A stretch of 12,465 bases of DNA. It comes from Chloroflexota bacterium. Its GTDB lineage: Bacteria; Chloroflexota; Anaerolineae; CG2-30-64-16. The notes below the pieces were generated by a model. The model did not search any database and was not told where the DNA came from. It was given only the letters and a program-made list of their open reading frames with translations. Shown piece by piece: positions 1-7,210 of the stretch (positions are counted from its first letter, which is position 1; every line of letters starts with the position of its first letter). The stretch lies in the NCBI GenBank assembly GCA_029555885.1, contig JAKPQT010000350.1, forward strand, positions 1-12,465, read 5' to 3'. A program made the translations under genes and the position numbers.

Positions 1-956
1 ACGTAGACCCAGCGGTTGTAGTGCACACGGCCCACGTCAACGTTCACCTTGCGGGGCAGGGGCGCATCGGCGATGACCGCGGCGACGCCGTAATCCGCGA
101 GGAACGGGCTGGCCGCTTCGACCAACTCAGGGGTCGGCGCGAGGAAGATGATGTCGTCCACCGGCTTGACGGACGGCTGCGCGGGGTCGGCCACGCCCAG
201 TACCTCGATACCGAGCGTTGCGGCCCGGTCGCGGAGCCACGCAGCGAACTGCGGCGGGACGTTCGTCAGCAGCAGGCGTGCCGGGTGCGAGGCCGCATCG
301 AAGCCCGCGCTGATCGTATAGCCCCGGTCGGTCGCGTCCGGTCCGCCGATGATCCACGCGGTGCCGCCCGGCTTCAGCCCGGTGCGGTACTTGAGCTCAT
401 ATGCGGCCGTCACGCAGGCCCACGGCTCGGTCAGTGCGCTCTCAGCATAACCCGTCTCCGGCTTGACCGGAATGAGGTAGTTGCCGTGGTCGCCGTTGAG
501 GATGCGCTGGTCGATCAGACCGTACTCCGACAGGCCGCCCTGGATCATGTAGCCGTAGGCAAGGTTGACGCCGCCCGTCCAGATGTCGGCCTGGATGATG
601 TAGCGGTCGCCGGGCTTGTACTGATCCTTCAGATTTTCTCCGACCTCGACGACGGTCATCGAGACCTCGTGGCCCAGGACGACCGGCTCCTTGCGCATGT
701 CGCGCGTGATGCGCGCATGTTCCTGGCCCTGGCGGATGACCTTGATGTCGGAGAAGCAGATGCCGCAGGCGTCGTGGCGCACGAGCAGCTCATCCGGCCC
801 AATCTGCGGCAAGGGCACAGCGATCGGTTGCCCATCCTGGCCCAGGTTCTCGAGTCCGGCTCCATACAGCGGCCAGACGCGGTTGGTGTCTCCCTCGGGG
901 GCCTTGCCCGCGCGATATTCGGTCAGTTTGTCGGATACGGTGTCAAATGTGGACAT
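1..956 (-). CDS. Zinc-type medium-chain dehydrogenase (sorbose-1-phosphate reductase/threonine dehydrogenase-like), 3' end cut by window edge
   Basis: This is probably an NAD(P)-dependent polyol, sugar or sugar-phosphate dehydrogenase of the medium-chain (MDR) superfamily. I read 318 residues before the window ends; the C-terminus is missing. Seen: a GroES-like N-terminal domain with CGICFSD at residues 64-70 (C64 a catalytic zinc ligand), GHE at 95-97, a GD turn near 116-117, and TEPWACV at 176-182 (E177 a likely fourth ligand region). The four-cysteine structural zinc loop of classical alcohol dehydrogenases is absent. The glycine motif of the coenzyme domain is unusual (IIGGPDATDRG, about 202-212). 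The ATG at 956 is chosen because GGGAG lies 6 nt upstream and the preceding gene stops 12 nt away, so the two are co-transcribed. The sorbose-1-phosphate reductase resemblance is from memory of the family, so the exact substrate is open. Confidence 0.85.
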   Translation of the reverse strand, partial: MSTFDTVSDKLTEYRAGKAPEGDTNRVWPLYGAGLENLGQDGQPIAVPLPQIGPDELLVRHDACGICFSDIKVIRQGQEHARITRDMRKEPVVLGHEVSMTVVEVGENLKDQYKPGDRYIIQADIWTGGVNLAYGYMIQGGLSEYGLIDQRILNGDHGNYLIPVKPETGYAESALTEPWACVTAAYELKYRTGLKPGGTAWIIGGPDATDRGYTISAGFDAASHPARLLLTNVPPQFAAWLRDRAATLGIEVLGVADPAQPSVKPVDDIIFLAPTPELVEAASPFLADYGVAAVIADAPLPRKVNVDVGRVHYNRWVY

Positions 957-962
957 AATCAA

Positions 963-968
963 CTCCCG
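963..968 (-). promoter_or_regulatory. Ribosome binding site of the zinc dehydrogenase
   Basis: On the minus strand this reads CGGGAG, 6 nt before the ATG at 956. It fills the 12-nt gap after the TAA of the phosphatase gene (969-971), which supports an operon and this start. Confidence 0.7.
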
Positions 969-1802
969 TTATGTGATACTTTCACTGGGGGGCAGCAAGT
1001 CGCCCAGCCGCTGCAGGACATAGGTCGGGCGGATGGGAGATGCCGCCAGCATGTGCGTGTCGGTCGCGCCGGTCAGTACCAGCGCAGCCGCCATGCCCGC
1101 GTTCAGGGCCATCGCGACATCCGTCTCCAGCCGGTCGCCGGTCATCACACAGCGGTCTGCGGGCAGACGCAGGAGGTCCAGGATGGCTTCGATGGTGTAG
1201 CGCGAGGGCTTGCCGACGATGGCCTCGACCTGCGTGGCCGTGCAGGCCTCGAAGGCTGCAATGATGGAGGCGGCGTCGGGCTGGCCGCCGCCGGGCACCG
1301 GGCAGTAGCGGTCGCCGTTGGTCGCAAAGAAGCGAGCGCCCGCGCGGATGGCATCGAATGCAACCTGCAGCTTATGGTAGGTGAAGGTGCGGTCGAAGCT
1401 GGCGATGACCGCATCAATTTGGCCCGGTTCCTCGCTCAGCGTGAAGCCTGCCGCGGTCAGCTCCGCCTTGAGCGGTTCTTCGCCCGCGACGAAAAGCCGC
1501 GCGCCGGGCATCCGCCGGCGGAGGAAGTTGACCATGACGAGCGACGAGTGGATGATCTCATCCACGGTCGTGGGCAGGCCCAGGCGGGTCAGCCGGGCTG
1601 CGTATTCCTCGCGCGTGTGCGTTGGGTTGTTGGAAAGGAAGACGGTGCGCTTGCCCAGGTCGCGCAGATAGGTGATGGTCTCTCCCGCGGTCGGCAGCAG
1701 CGCGTCGCCCAGGTAAGTCGTGCCGTCCAGGTCGAAAACGTAGCCGTCGTACAGGTGCGCAGGCCGCTGATCCGTGTGATGGTCGGGTTGGTATGCTGTC
1801 AT
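969..1802 (-). CDS. HAD superfamily IIA phosphatase, NagD/AraL-like
   Basis: A cytosolic, Mg-dependent phosphatase of 277 residues, the usual size for HAD subfamily IIA, whose members dephosphorylate sugar phosphates, glycerol phosphate, phosphoglycolate or nucleotides. All four HAD motifs are visible: FDLDGT at 23-28 (nucleophile D24, acid/base D26), LSNNPT at 56-61, the lysine in VGKPS (K198), and MTGDRLETD at 220-228 (G222-D223 and D228). The cap domain lies between motifs II and III (about 80-190), as in NagD and AraL. The start is the ATG at 1802. Its Shine-Dalgarno is weak, but a good promoter lies 34 nt upstream. The gene is followed at 12 nt by a zinc dehydrogenase and is close to an AraM homologue; AraL and AraM are also neighbours in the Bacillus subtilis arabinose operon. 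The natural substrate cannot be read from sequence. Confidence 0.93.
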   Translation of the reverse strand: MTAYQPDHHTDQRPAHLYDGYVFDLDGTTYLGDALLPTAGETITYLRDLGKRTVFLSNNPTHTREEYAARLTRLGLPTTVDEIIHSSLVMVNFLRRRMPGARLFVAGEEPLKAELTAAGFTLSEEPGQIDAVIASFDRTFTYHKLQVAFDAIRAGARFFATNGDRYCPVPGGGQPDAASIIAAFEACTATQVEAIVGKPSRYTIEAILDLLRLPADRCVMTGDRLETDVAMALNAGMAAALVLTGATDTHMLAASPIRPTYVLQRLGDLLPPSESIT

Positions 1803-1809
1803 GCTTTAC

Positions 1810-1832
1810 TTGTTGAGCAATGATTTGTTGAG
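1810..1832 (-). promoter_or_regulatory. Direct repeat in the leader of the phosphatase gene, possible operator
   Basis: The octamer CTCAACAA (minus strand) occurs twice, at 1825-1832 and 1810-1817, spaced exactly 15 bases. It lies just downstream of the predicted -10 box, over the expected transcription start. A direct repeat in this place could bind a regulator. This is inference from position only. Confidence 0.35.
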
Positions 1833-1835
1833 ACG

Positions 1836-1864
1836 ATTCTAAGTGCAAAGTGGGGAAGTGTCAA
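1836..1864 (-). promoter_or_regulatory. Sigma-70-like promoter for the phosphatase-dehydrogenase pair
   Basis: Reading the minus strand, a perfect -35 TTGACA (1859-1864) is followed by a 17-base spacer and a -10 TAGAAT (1836-1841, five of six matches). Transcription would start near 1829, giving a leader of about 27 nt before the ATG at 1802. This is the best promoter match I found by eye. It suggests the last two genes of the left block can be expressed apart from the upstream AraM/oxidoreductase genes. Confidence 0.65.
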
Positions 1865-1921
1865 AAAAGAACCTATCCTGCCTTCGTTCAATAATAAAGC
1901 GAAAGAAAACGAAAGGTATGT

Positions 1922-1998
1922 GAACCGCGAAGACGCAAGGAACGCAAAGAGGCACGCGAAAAGCTGACTTCTTGGCGTTCTTCGCGTCTTCGTGGTTC
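1922..1998. repeat. Long imperfect palindrome, copy 1 of a two-copy family
   Basis: Two inverted arms of 29 bases (1922-1950 and 1970-1998) match at 25 of 29 positions around a 19-base loop. The outermost bases are GAACC...GGTTC, and the core contains CGAAGACGC. A second copy of the same family lies at 11818-11887. This copy ends 4 bases before the stop codon (2003-2005) of the oxidoreductase gene on the minus strand, so in the transcript it forms a strong hairpin just after that stop. No U-run follows, so it is not a classical terminator. It could stabilise or process the mRNA. Such GAAGACGC-type palindromes are known as dispersed repeats in environmental genomes, but no transposase is attached here. 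Confidence 0.8.
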
Positions 1999-2002
1999 TA
2001 TC

Positions 2003-3010
2003 CTAGACTGGCCGGACTGCGATGCCGCCCTGGGCGGAGGAGGCCTTGATCGCGTCCCACAACTTCGCCATGCGCAGCCCGACTTCGGGCGGGCAGGGAT
2101 TCGCCATGCTGCCGTTGCAGACCGCGAGGAACTGTTCCCACACGCCGAGCGACGCGGGTACAGGCACTTTGTGGGCGCGCTTGGCACCGTGACGCTGGAT
2201 GGACAGCCGCTCGCCCCAAACGCCGGTGTTGATGATAGCCTTGTCGCAGAAGACGCGGATATCGGATGCGCAGGAGGGGATGGCCTCGCCGCAGCCGTGG
2301 ATCGTGACCATTGCGCCGGAGGCCAGCTTCGCCATGACCGTTGCGCGGGTATCCACGGGCCGGCCGTTGTTGTCCAGCCATGCCGACACCTCGACGAAGT
2401 CCTCGCCGGCCAGGTCCGCGACCGTGTTGAGCATATGTGCGCCGGTGTCGAACAGGAAGCCGCCGCCGCTGATTTCGGGTATCTGGCGCCACTGGCCGAC
2501 CTGGGCGGGGCCCCAGTTCTGCCAGACCGTGCCGCTAATGCCCCAGATGCGGCCGAACTTGCCCTCGCGCAACATATCGACCGCAGTGCGGATGTTGGGC
2601 GAGAGGCTGCCGGGGAACGCGACGACGAGCAGCTTGCCCGTTTCGTCGCGCGTCTTGATGAGGCTGCGCGCCTCGTTCGCGTTCATCACCATCGGCTTTT
2701 CGAGCAGCACATCCAGTCCTGCCTGCAGACAGGCCACGGTCTGGTCGTGGTGATAGACATGCGGGGTGCAGATGAACGCGGCGTCGAGCTGGCCCGCACA
2801 GTTGCGGAGCATGCGGTCCAGGTCCGGCTCATTGGGGGGCGGGGTCAGCCCGGCATCGATATACAGGCTGCTGCTGAGCTCATATTGCTTGGGCGATGGC
2901 TCGCACATGACGACGACTTCGGTCGTGTCCTGCTGCTTGAGCATCTGGCGGATGTGCCAGCGCATCATGCCGCCTGCGCCGACGATAGCAACTCTGGTCT
3001 TGGCGCTCAT
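2003..3010 (-). CDS. Gfo/Idh/MocA family NAD(P)-dependent oxidoreductase (first copy)
   Basis: A sugar, inositol or sugar-acid dehydrogenase-type protein of 335 residues, usual for the family. Seen: an N-terminal Rossmann fold with VAIVGAGG at 7-14, the EKP motif at 104-106, and the catalytic-domain signature [11 protein letters not shown] at 182-192 (D188 and H192 match the usual D-x-G-x-H), followed by an alpha/beta C-terminal domain. The frame is open up to 3067, but that would overlap the previous gene and add an N-terminus unlike the family. The ATG at 3010 places the Rossmann strand at the usual distance and has AGGAGA upstream. It follows the AraM homologue by 43 nt, so they are probably one transcript. 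A palindromic repeat follows the stop. The substrate is unknown, and sequence alone cannot separate inositol, glucose, xylose or myo-inosose types. Confidence 0.92.
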   Translation of the reverse strand: MSAKTRVAIVGAGGMMRWHIRQMLKQQDTTEVVVMCEPSPKQYELSSSLYIDAGLTPPPNEPDLDRMLRNCAGQLDAAFICTPHVYHHDQTVACLQAGLDVLLEKPMVMNANEARSLIKTRDETGKLLVVAFPGSLSPNIRTAVDMLREGKFGRIWGISGTVWQNWGPAQVGQWRQIPEISGGGFLFDTGAHMLNTVADLAGEDFVEVSAWLDNNGRPVDTRATVMAKLASGAMVTIHGCGEAIPSCASDIRVFCDKAIINTGVWGERLSIQRHGAKRAHKVPVPASLGVWEQFLAVCNGSMANPCPPEVGLRMAKLWDAIKASSAQGGIAVRPV

Positions 3011-3022
3011 GGTGGGGGATGT

Positions 3023-3028
3023 TCTCCT
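3023..3028 (-). promoter_or_regulatory. Ribosome binding site supporting the ATG at 3010
   Basis: The minus strand reads AGGAGA, 12 nt before the ATG at 3010. The spacing is longer than usual. It still favours this start over the one at 3067, which would lie inside the preceding gene. Confidence 0.5.
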
Positions 3029-3053
3029 TTGCTTGGGTGGTGTAGTGAAGCGT

Positions 3054-4298
3054 CTACGATAGATCAAGCATCCGCGCGAGCTTCTTCACGGAGAAGCGAT
3101 TGCGGTAATAGTGGCCGACAGAGCTGGCGGTGGCAACCTCCTGGTCGCTCAGGCCCAACTGCGCGGGAGTGGTCGCGCCGCCGACGGTGTTCAGCCAGCC
3201 GGCGATTTCGTCCGCGGGGGGAACCTGGGCGGCAATCTCCTGCACCGCAGGCCACTGCTCCAGGATGCGCGTTTTCAGTGCGTCGAACTGTGCCTGCGTC
3301 ATGTCCAGGAACGGCGCGTGCAGCCGGACGATTTCGCCGGCCTGCTGGCCGTAGGCGGCCTCGATGCGCGCAATCTCCTCGGCTGCGGGGGGCAGCTCCA
3401 CAGCTTCGAGGCGCTCGACCACGTCGCCGCGGCTCAGCCGGCGCACCTGGTCGTAGAGCCGCGCGCTCGCCAGCACGCCGAGCCCTACCTTCGCGCCGTG
3501 CAGCACCGAGTGGCGGCCCTCCCAGATGAGCTTCATCTCGAGATAGTGCGACATGTGGTGCTCGTAGCCCGATGCGGGCCGCGTTTCACCGAAGTCCAAC
3601 ATGCACAGCCCGGACTCGATCAGCCCTGCCATGAGCGTCTCTACGCCAGCACACTCGCGCCGTGCGAGCGCGTCGATACTGTGCGCACAGGCCCATGCAG
3701 CCTTGCGCGCGCGTGCCGCAATTACCGGGTCATAGGGCTCGTTCCAGAAGAGGTGGCCCAGCTCCCAGTCTGCGACGGAGGTCAGCTTGGCAATCATATC
3801 CCCGAACCCGGCGGCCAGCAGCGGCGCGGGCGCAGCGCAGAGGGTCGGCAGGTCTGCAAAGACGGCCAGCGGCCCCTGCGTCATAATCGTGATTTTGACG
3901 CCGTTCACGATCATCGGCGCACCGATGGAGGTGAATCCGTCCACCGAGGGCGCAGTGGGAACGGAGATGAAATCCGCATTCGAGCGATGGCTCACGAACC
4001 GCGTGACGTCCGTCAGCGTGCCTGAGCCGACAGCCAGGAACGTGCGGGAAGATTTGTCTAAACCGAGCAATACCTGATAAACTGCAGCATCATCTGCGCC
4101 GATGTCATCACCCTTGACGATAACCGTCCGCACGTCCAGCCCGGCTTGACCGCAGGCGGTTTCGACCTGTGCGCCCAGCGCACGGTAGGTGTTGTCATCG
4201 GCGATCAGCGCGAGATGGGTGCGGTTGTTGGCTCGGCAGAAAGCGACCAGCTCGCTGGCAGCATCCGGACCGATGTAGACGGGGAGTTGTCCAGGCAT
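3054..4298 (-). CDS. araM: sn-Glycerol-1-phosphate dehydrogenase, AraM/EgsA family
   Basis: Family members interconvert dihydroxyacetone phosphate and sn-glycerol-1-phosphate with NAD(P)H in the cytosol. That is the first step of archaeal lipid synthesis; in bacteria the role is less clear. The protein has 414 residues. Seen: the dinucleotide-binding GSGTLTD at 91-97, [12 protein letters not shown] at 113-124 as in the family, and metal ligands D167 (AGFGD), H247 (SGYEHHMSH) and H267 (LHGAKVG). The start ATG at 4298 has GGAGG 7 nt upstream (4306-4310). It is the first gene of the minus-strand block, divergent from E1 alpha across 94 bp that hold a promoter and two inverted repeats. In Bacillus subtilis araM is next to araL, and here an AraL-like phosphatase lies two genes on. 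A related polyol dehydrogenase activity is possible. Confidence 0.92.
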   Translation of the reverse strand: MPGQLPVYIGPDAASELVAFCRANNRTHLALIADDNTYRALGAQVETACGQAGLDVRTVIVKGDDIGADDAAVYQVLLGLDKSSRTFLAVGSGTLTDVTRFVSHRSNADFISVPTAPSVDGFTSIGAPMIVNGVKITIMTQGPLAVFADLPTLCAAPAPLLAAGFGDMIAKLTSVADWELGHLFWNEPYDPVIAARARKAAWACAHSIDALARRECAGVETLMAGLIESGLCMLDFGETRPASGYEHHMSHYLEMKLIWEGRHSVLHGAKVGLGVLASARLYDQVRRLSRGDVVERLEAVELPPAAEEIARIEAAYGQQAGEIVRLHAPFLDMTQAQFDALKTRILEQWPAVQEIAAQVPPADEIAGWLNTVGGATTPAQLGLSDQEVATASSVGHYYRNRFSVKKLARMLDLS

Positions 4299-4330
4299 TC
4301 AGTTGCCTCCGTGGGGTAATCAAATCTGGG

Positions 4331-4345
4331 ACAGTGTAGCACTGT
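4331..4345. promoter_or_regulatory. Perfect inverted repeat over the araM -10 region, candidate operator
   Basis: ACAGTG TAG CACTGT has 6-base perfect arms around 3 bases. It covers the predicted -10 box of the minus-strand promoter and lies in the only divergent spacer of the window. That is the expected place for a regulator binding site, but the regulator gene is not in view. Confidence 0.45.
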
Positions 4346-4361
4346 GCCGGGTAACTGCCAA
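4333..4361 (-). promoter_or_regulatory. Sigma-70-like promoter for araM
   Basis: On the minus strand, -35 TTGGCA (4356-4361, five of six) and -10 TACACT (4333-4338, four of six) are separated by exactly 17 bases. The start would be near 4326, about 28 nt before the ATG at 4298. I could not find an equally good promoter for the plus-strand gene in the same spacer. Confidence 0.5.
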
Positions 4362-4368
4362 ACCCGGC
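4346..4368. promoter_or_regulatory. Perfect inverted repeat over the araM -35 region, candidate second operator
   Basis: GCCGGGT (4346-4352) and ACCCGGC (4362-4368) are perfect 7-base inverted arms around 9 bases. The repeat directly abuts the first inverted repeat and covers the predicted -35 box. It could serve both divergent promoters. It may instead form an RNA hairpin in the leader of the plus-strand gene. Confidence 0.4.
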
Positions 4369-4392
4369 CTGTGGATTCGAAAGGGATAGCTC

Positions 4393-5352
4393 ATGCCGCT
4401 GACACAAGACGACCTGTTGCGAATGTACCGCATGATGCTCCTCATCCGGCGGTTTGAGGAGCGCGCGACGCAGTTCTTCATGAACGGCCAGATCCGCGGC
4501 TCGTTTCATCCGTGCATCGGCCAGGAAGCGACCGCCGTAGGCGGCTGCTTCGCCCTGCGCACCGATGATTACATGACCTGCACCTATCGTGGGCACGGCC
4601 AGTCGCTCGCCAAGGGGCTGGACGCGAAAGAGGCGATGGCGGAGCTGCTGGGCCGGCGCACCGGCTGCAGCAAGGGCAAGGGCGGCTCGATGCACTTCAC
4701 CGACCCGCGCGTCGGCCTGCTCGGTGAGAATGCGATTGTGGGCGCGGGCGCGGCCATCATCAACGGCGCGGCGCTGACCGCGCAGCTCGACGGGACCGAT
4801 CAGGTTGGCCTGACCTTCTTCGGTGACGGCGCGACGAATCAGGGCGTCTTTTTCGAGGCGCTGAACCTCGCAGCCATCTGGAAGCTCCCGGTTGTTTTCT
4901 TCTGCGAGAACAATCTTTATTCCGAGATGACGCCGATCCGCGACACGGTGGCTGCGGACAGTCTGGCGAGTCGCGCCGGAGCCTTCGGCATGGCGACCGC
5001 GGTCGTGGATGGATATGACCCGCTTGCCGTGTATGACACGACCCTGGCCGCAGTCGAACGAGCGCGTGCGGGGGGTGGGCCAACCTTCATCGAAGCGATG
5101 ACCTACCGGCTGGTCGGCCACATGGTCGGCGATTCCGAGCCGTATCGCACGAAAGAGGAAGTGGCCGAGTGGCGTGCGCGTGACCCGATCACCGTGTTCC
5201 CGCGGCGGCTGGTTGAAGAATTCGGCATCAGCGAGGAGCAGATCAAGACGATCGACGCGCAGGTGGCAGCCGAGGTTCTGGAGATTGCGCGCTATGCCGA
5301 GGAAAGCCCCTGGCCGGAGCCGCACGAGGCTACCGAAGATGTGTGGGCGTAA
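4393..5352 (+). CDS. Thiamine-diphosphate dehydrogenase E1 component, alpha subunit (pyruvate/acetoin/branched-chain type)
   Basis: The alpha half of a heterotetrameric E1 that decarboxylates a 2-oxo acid or cleaves acetoin and hands the acyl group to a lipoyl E2. The length is 319 residues, typical of AcoA/PdhA. Seen: FHPCIGQEA at 38-46, YRGHG at 65-69, KGKGGSMH at 94-101, and the ThDP/Mg motif from GDGATNQG (144-151) to ENN (172-174). A GHMVGDSEPYR stretch (242-252) corresponds to the phosphorylation-loop region of E1 alpha. The start ATG at 4393 has AAGGGA 6 nt upstream. The lactonase gene follows at 13 nt and the beta subunit comes after that, an unusual order. No E2 or E3 gene is in the window, so the acceptor may be encoded elsewhere. 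Pyruvate, acetoin and other 2-oxo acids cannot be separated by motif reading. Confidence 0.93.
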   Translation: MPLTQDDLLRMYRMMLLIRRFEERATQFFMNGQIRGSFHPCIGQEATAVGGCFALRTDDYMTCTYRGHGQSLAKGLDAKEAMAELLGRRTGCSKGKGGSMHFTDPRVGLLGENAIVGAGAAIINGAALTAQLDGTDQVGLTFFGDGATNQGVFFEALNLAAIWKLPVVFFCENNLYSEMTPIRDTVAADSLASRAGAFGMATAVVDGYDPLAVYDTTLAAVERARAGGGPTFIEAMTYRLVGHMVGDSEPYRTKEEVAEWRARDPITVFPRRLVEEFGISEEQIKTIDAQVAAEVLEIARYAEESPWPEPHEATEDVWA

Positions 5353-5365
5353 CGGAGGATGAAGT

Positions 5366-6217
5366 ATGCCGCCGATAATCATTGACACCCACCAGCACCT
5401 GTGGGACCTGGAGCGGGTCGCGTATCCGTGGCTGACGCCCGACTTCGGCCCGATTGCGCGCACCTATACTGCCGCCGAGCTGGAGCCGCAGCTCGCCGCC
5501 GCCGGGGTCAGCTACACTGTGCTCGTCCAGTCGGCCAACAGCTACGCGGACACCGAGTATATGTTCGGGCAGGCCGCCATTTATCCCTGGATCGCGGGCG
5601 TCGTCGGATGGGTGCCGCTGTTATACCCCGACGTGGCAGGCCGGGTGCTCGAACGCTTCACCGCGAACCGCATGTTCAAGGGCATCCGCCACCTGATTCA
5701 CAACGAGGCAGACCCGCGCTGGCTGTTGCAGGATCGGGTCATTGAGGGGCTGGGGTTGCTCGCGGCGCAGGGTCTGACCTTCGATGTGGTCGCGACGCTG
5801 CCGGAGCATATGGCGTGCATCCCGGTCGTGGGCGAACGGGTGCCGGGGCTGAAGATGGTGATTGACCACCTGGGCCAGCCGCCCATCAGCACGGGGCGGT
5901 TGGGCCGCTGGGGCGAGGAAATCAGGATCGCGGCCGAGAACCCGAATGTGTACGCCAAGATTTCGGGATTGGGGACCGCAAGCGGGATGCCGGAAACCTG
6001 GTCTGCGGATGATGTGCGGCCCTATATCGATCATGTGATGAAAGTGTTCGGGCCTGAACGGTGCATGTTCGGCGGCGACTGGCCCGTGTCTGTCCTCGCC
6101 GGCGGCTATGTCAAGGCGTGGTCGGTGTACCGGGAGGTTGCGGCCGGCTGGCCGGCAGACGTGCAGGCGCAGGTCTGCAACGGGACGGCGCGTGCGTTCT
6201 ACGGATTGTCCGTGTGA
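5366..6217 (+). CDS. Amidohydrolase-fold lactonase, COG3618 (fuconolactonase-like)
   Basis: Probably hydrolyses a sugar or other lactone to its open acid. The length is 283 residues, as expected for COG3618 proteins (L-fucono-/rhamnono-lactonases, sulfomuconolactone hydrolase and relatives). Seen: DTHQHLWD at 7-14 (H9 and H11 of the metal/active-site pair), GIRH at 106-109, VIDHLGQPP at 165-173 (D167-H168), YAKISGLG at 196-203, and FGGDWPV at 235-241 with the terminal active-site aspartate D238. The ATG at 5366 has GGAGG 7 nt upstream, directly after the TAA of E1 alpha. The gene lies between the two E1 subunit genes with gaps of 13 and 18 nt, so it is co-transcribed and probably works in the same pathway. 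The lactone is unknown, and decarboxylases of the same fold (ACMSD-like) are a less likely alternative. Confidence 0.88.
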   Translation: MPPIIIDTHQHLWDLERVAYPWLTPDFGPIARTYTAAELEPQLAAAGVSYTVLVQSANSYADTEYMFGQAAIYPWIAGVVGWVPLLYPDVAGRVLERFTANRMFKGIRHLIHNEADPRWLLQDRVIEGLGLLAAQGLTFDVVATLPEHMACIPVVGERVPGLKMVIDHLGQPPISTGRLGRWGEEIRIAAENPNVYAKISGLGTASGMPETWSADDVRPYIDHVMKVFGPERCMFGGDWPVSVLAGGYVKAWSVYREVAAGWPADVQAQVCNGTARAFYGLSV

Positions 6218-6235
6218 AGATGGAGCTGACCTATC

Positions 6236-7210
6236 ATGCGTGAACTCACTTATGCCCAGGCAGTGCGCGAAGCCCTCACCGAGGAGATGACGCGCGACCC
6301 GAATATCATCCTGATGGGCGAGGACATCGGGCTCTACGGCGGCGTGTTCAAGGTCACTGAAGGATTGCTGGCGAAGTTCGGGCCGGAGCGCGTGCGCGAG
6401 ACGCCCATCTCGGAGGCGGGATTCGTCGGCGCGGCGGTCGGCATGGCGATGACCGGTAAGCGTCCGGTGGCCGAGCTGATGTTTATGGACTTTCTCTGGG
6501 TCGCGAGCGACCAGATTTTCAACCAGGCCGCGAAGATGCGCTATATGTCGGGCGGTCGGGTGAAGGTCCCGATGGTCATCCGCTCGCAGCAGGGCGGCGG
6601 CCGCGGCAACGGTGCGCAACACTCGCAGAGCCTCGAGACCATCTTTACCCACATCCCCGGCATGAAGGTCGTGCTGCCGTCCACGCCCTACGACGCGAAA
6701 GGCCTGCTCAAGACCGCGCTGCGCGAGGACAACCCGGTCATCTTCATCGAGCACAAGCTGCTGTACAACACGAAGGGCCATGTGCCGGAGGGCGAATATA
6801 CCATCCCGTTCGGCGTGGCAGATGTCAAGCGCGAAGGCAGCGACGTGACGCTTGTCAGCCTGTCGCGCACCACCCTCTTTGCGCTCGAAGCGGCGGAGGA
6901 AGCGGCGCAGGACGGCATCTCGGTGGAGGTCATCGACCTGCGCACGACCGTGCCGCTGGACCTGGAGGCGATTCTCAAATCGGTGCGCAAGACCGGGCGG
7001 CTGGTCGTCGCGCACGAGTCGCACCGGCGGCTCGGCATCGGTGCGGAAATTGCCGCACTCGTCCAGGAGCAGGCGTTCGACTATCTCGACGCGCCGATTG
7101 CGCGTGTCGGTGCGATGGACATCCCCATTCCTGCCAGCAAGACCCTCGAAGACGTGGTGCTGCCCGGCAAGAGCCATATCCTGGAGGCGCTCCGGGAAAT
7201 TGTGGCTTAG
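6236..7210 (+). CDS. Thiamine-diphosphate dehydrogenase E1 component, beta subunit (pyruvate/acetoin/branched-chain type)
   Basis: The beta half of the E1 whose alpha subunit is encoded at 4393-5352; the two form the active-site interface. The length is 324 residues, typical of AcoB/PdhB/BkdB. Seen: MGEDIGLYGGVFKVT at 27-41, RETPISEAGFVGAAVG at 54-69 (E60 is at the place of the Glu that contacts the aminopyrimidine of ThDP), GAQHSQSLE at 126-134 (H129 is at the place of the active-site His), and a transketolase C-terminal domain from about residue 200 (DVTLVSLSRTT). The start ATG at 6236 has GGAG 10 nt upstream, 18 nt after the lactonase stop. A perfect palindrome begins at the base after its TAG stop. 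Substrate unknown, as for the alpha subunit. Confidence 0.94.
   Translation: MRELTYAQAVREALTEEMTRDPNIILMGEDIGLYGGVFKVTEGLLAKFGPERVRETPISEAGFVGAAVGMAMTGKRPVAELMFMDFLWVASDQIFNQAAKMRYMSGGRVKVPMVIRSQQGGGRGNGAQHSQSLETIFTHIPGMKVVLPSTPYDAKGLLKTALREDNPVIFIEHKLLYNTKGHVPEGEYTIPFGVADVKREGSDVTLVSLSRTTLFALEAAEEAAQDGISVEVIDLRTTVPLDLEAILKSVRKTGRLVVAHESHRRLGIGAEIAALVQEQAFDYLDAPIARVGAMDIPIPASKTLEDVVLPGKSHILEALREIVA

Noticed and set aside
21..1823. A plus-strand frame open for 600 codons opposite the zinc dehydrogenase and phosphatase genes
   Set aside because: Its product is rich in Arg, Gly, Asp and Val with no domain I recognise. It runs antisense to two genes with clear catalytic motifs and ribosome binding sites. 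Long antisense frames are expected in GC-rich coding DNA.
1922..1998. Two palindromes (1922-1998 and 11818-11887) as ends of a 10-kb composite transposon
   Set aside because: They are internally palindromic, lie at gene 3' ends, differ by several bases, and no transposase lies between them. They look like dispersed repeats.
3011..3067. N-terminal extension of the first Gfo/Idh/MocA protein from ATG at 3067
   Set aside because: It would overlap the araM stop and add 19 residues rich in Arg before the Rossmann strand. The ATG at 3010 has an upstream AGGAGA and gives a normal family length.
2171..3529. A plus-strand frame open for 452 codons opposite the first Gfo/Idh/MocA gene and the end of araM
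   Set aside because: It has no domain, and its end becomes an Arg/Pro/Ala-rich run. The sense-strand genes explain the region.
4195..5463. A minus-strand frame open for 422 codons opposite E1 alpha
   Set aside because: It crosses from the araM 5' end through the divergent promoter and E1 alpha. The product has no recognisable domain, and E1 alpha has all its motifs.
5621..7177. A minus-strand frame open for 518 codons opposite the lactonase and E1 beta
   Set aside because: It is antisense to two well supported genes, with His/Arg/Asp-rich low-complexity composition typical of shadow frames.
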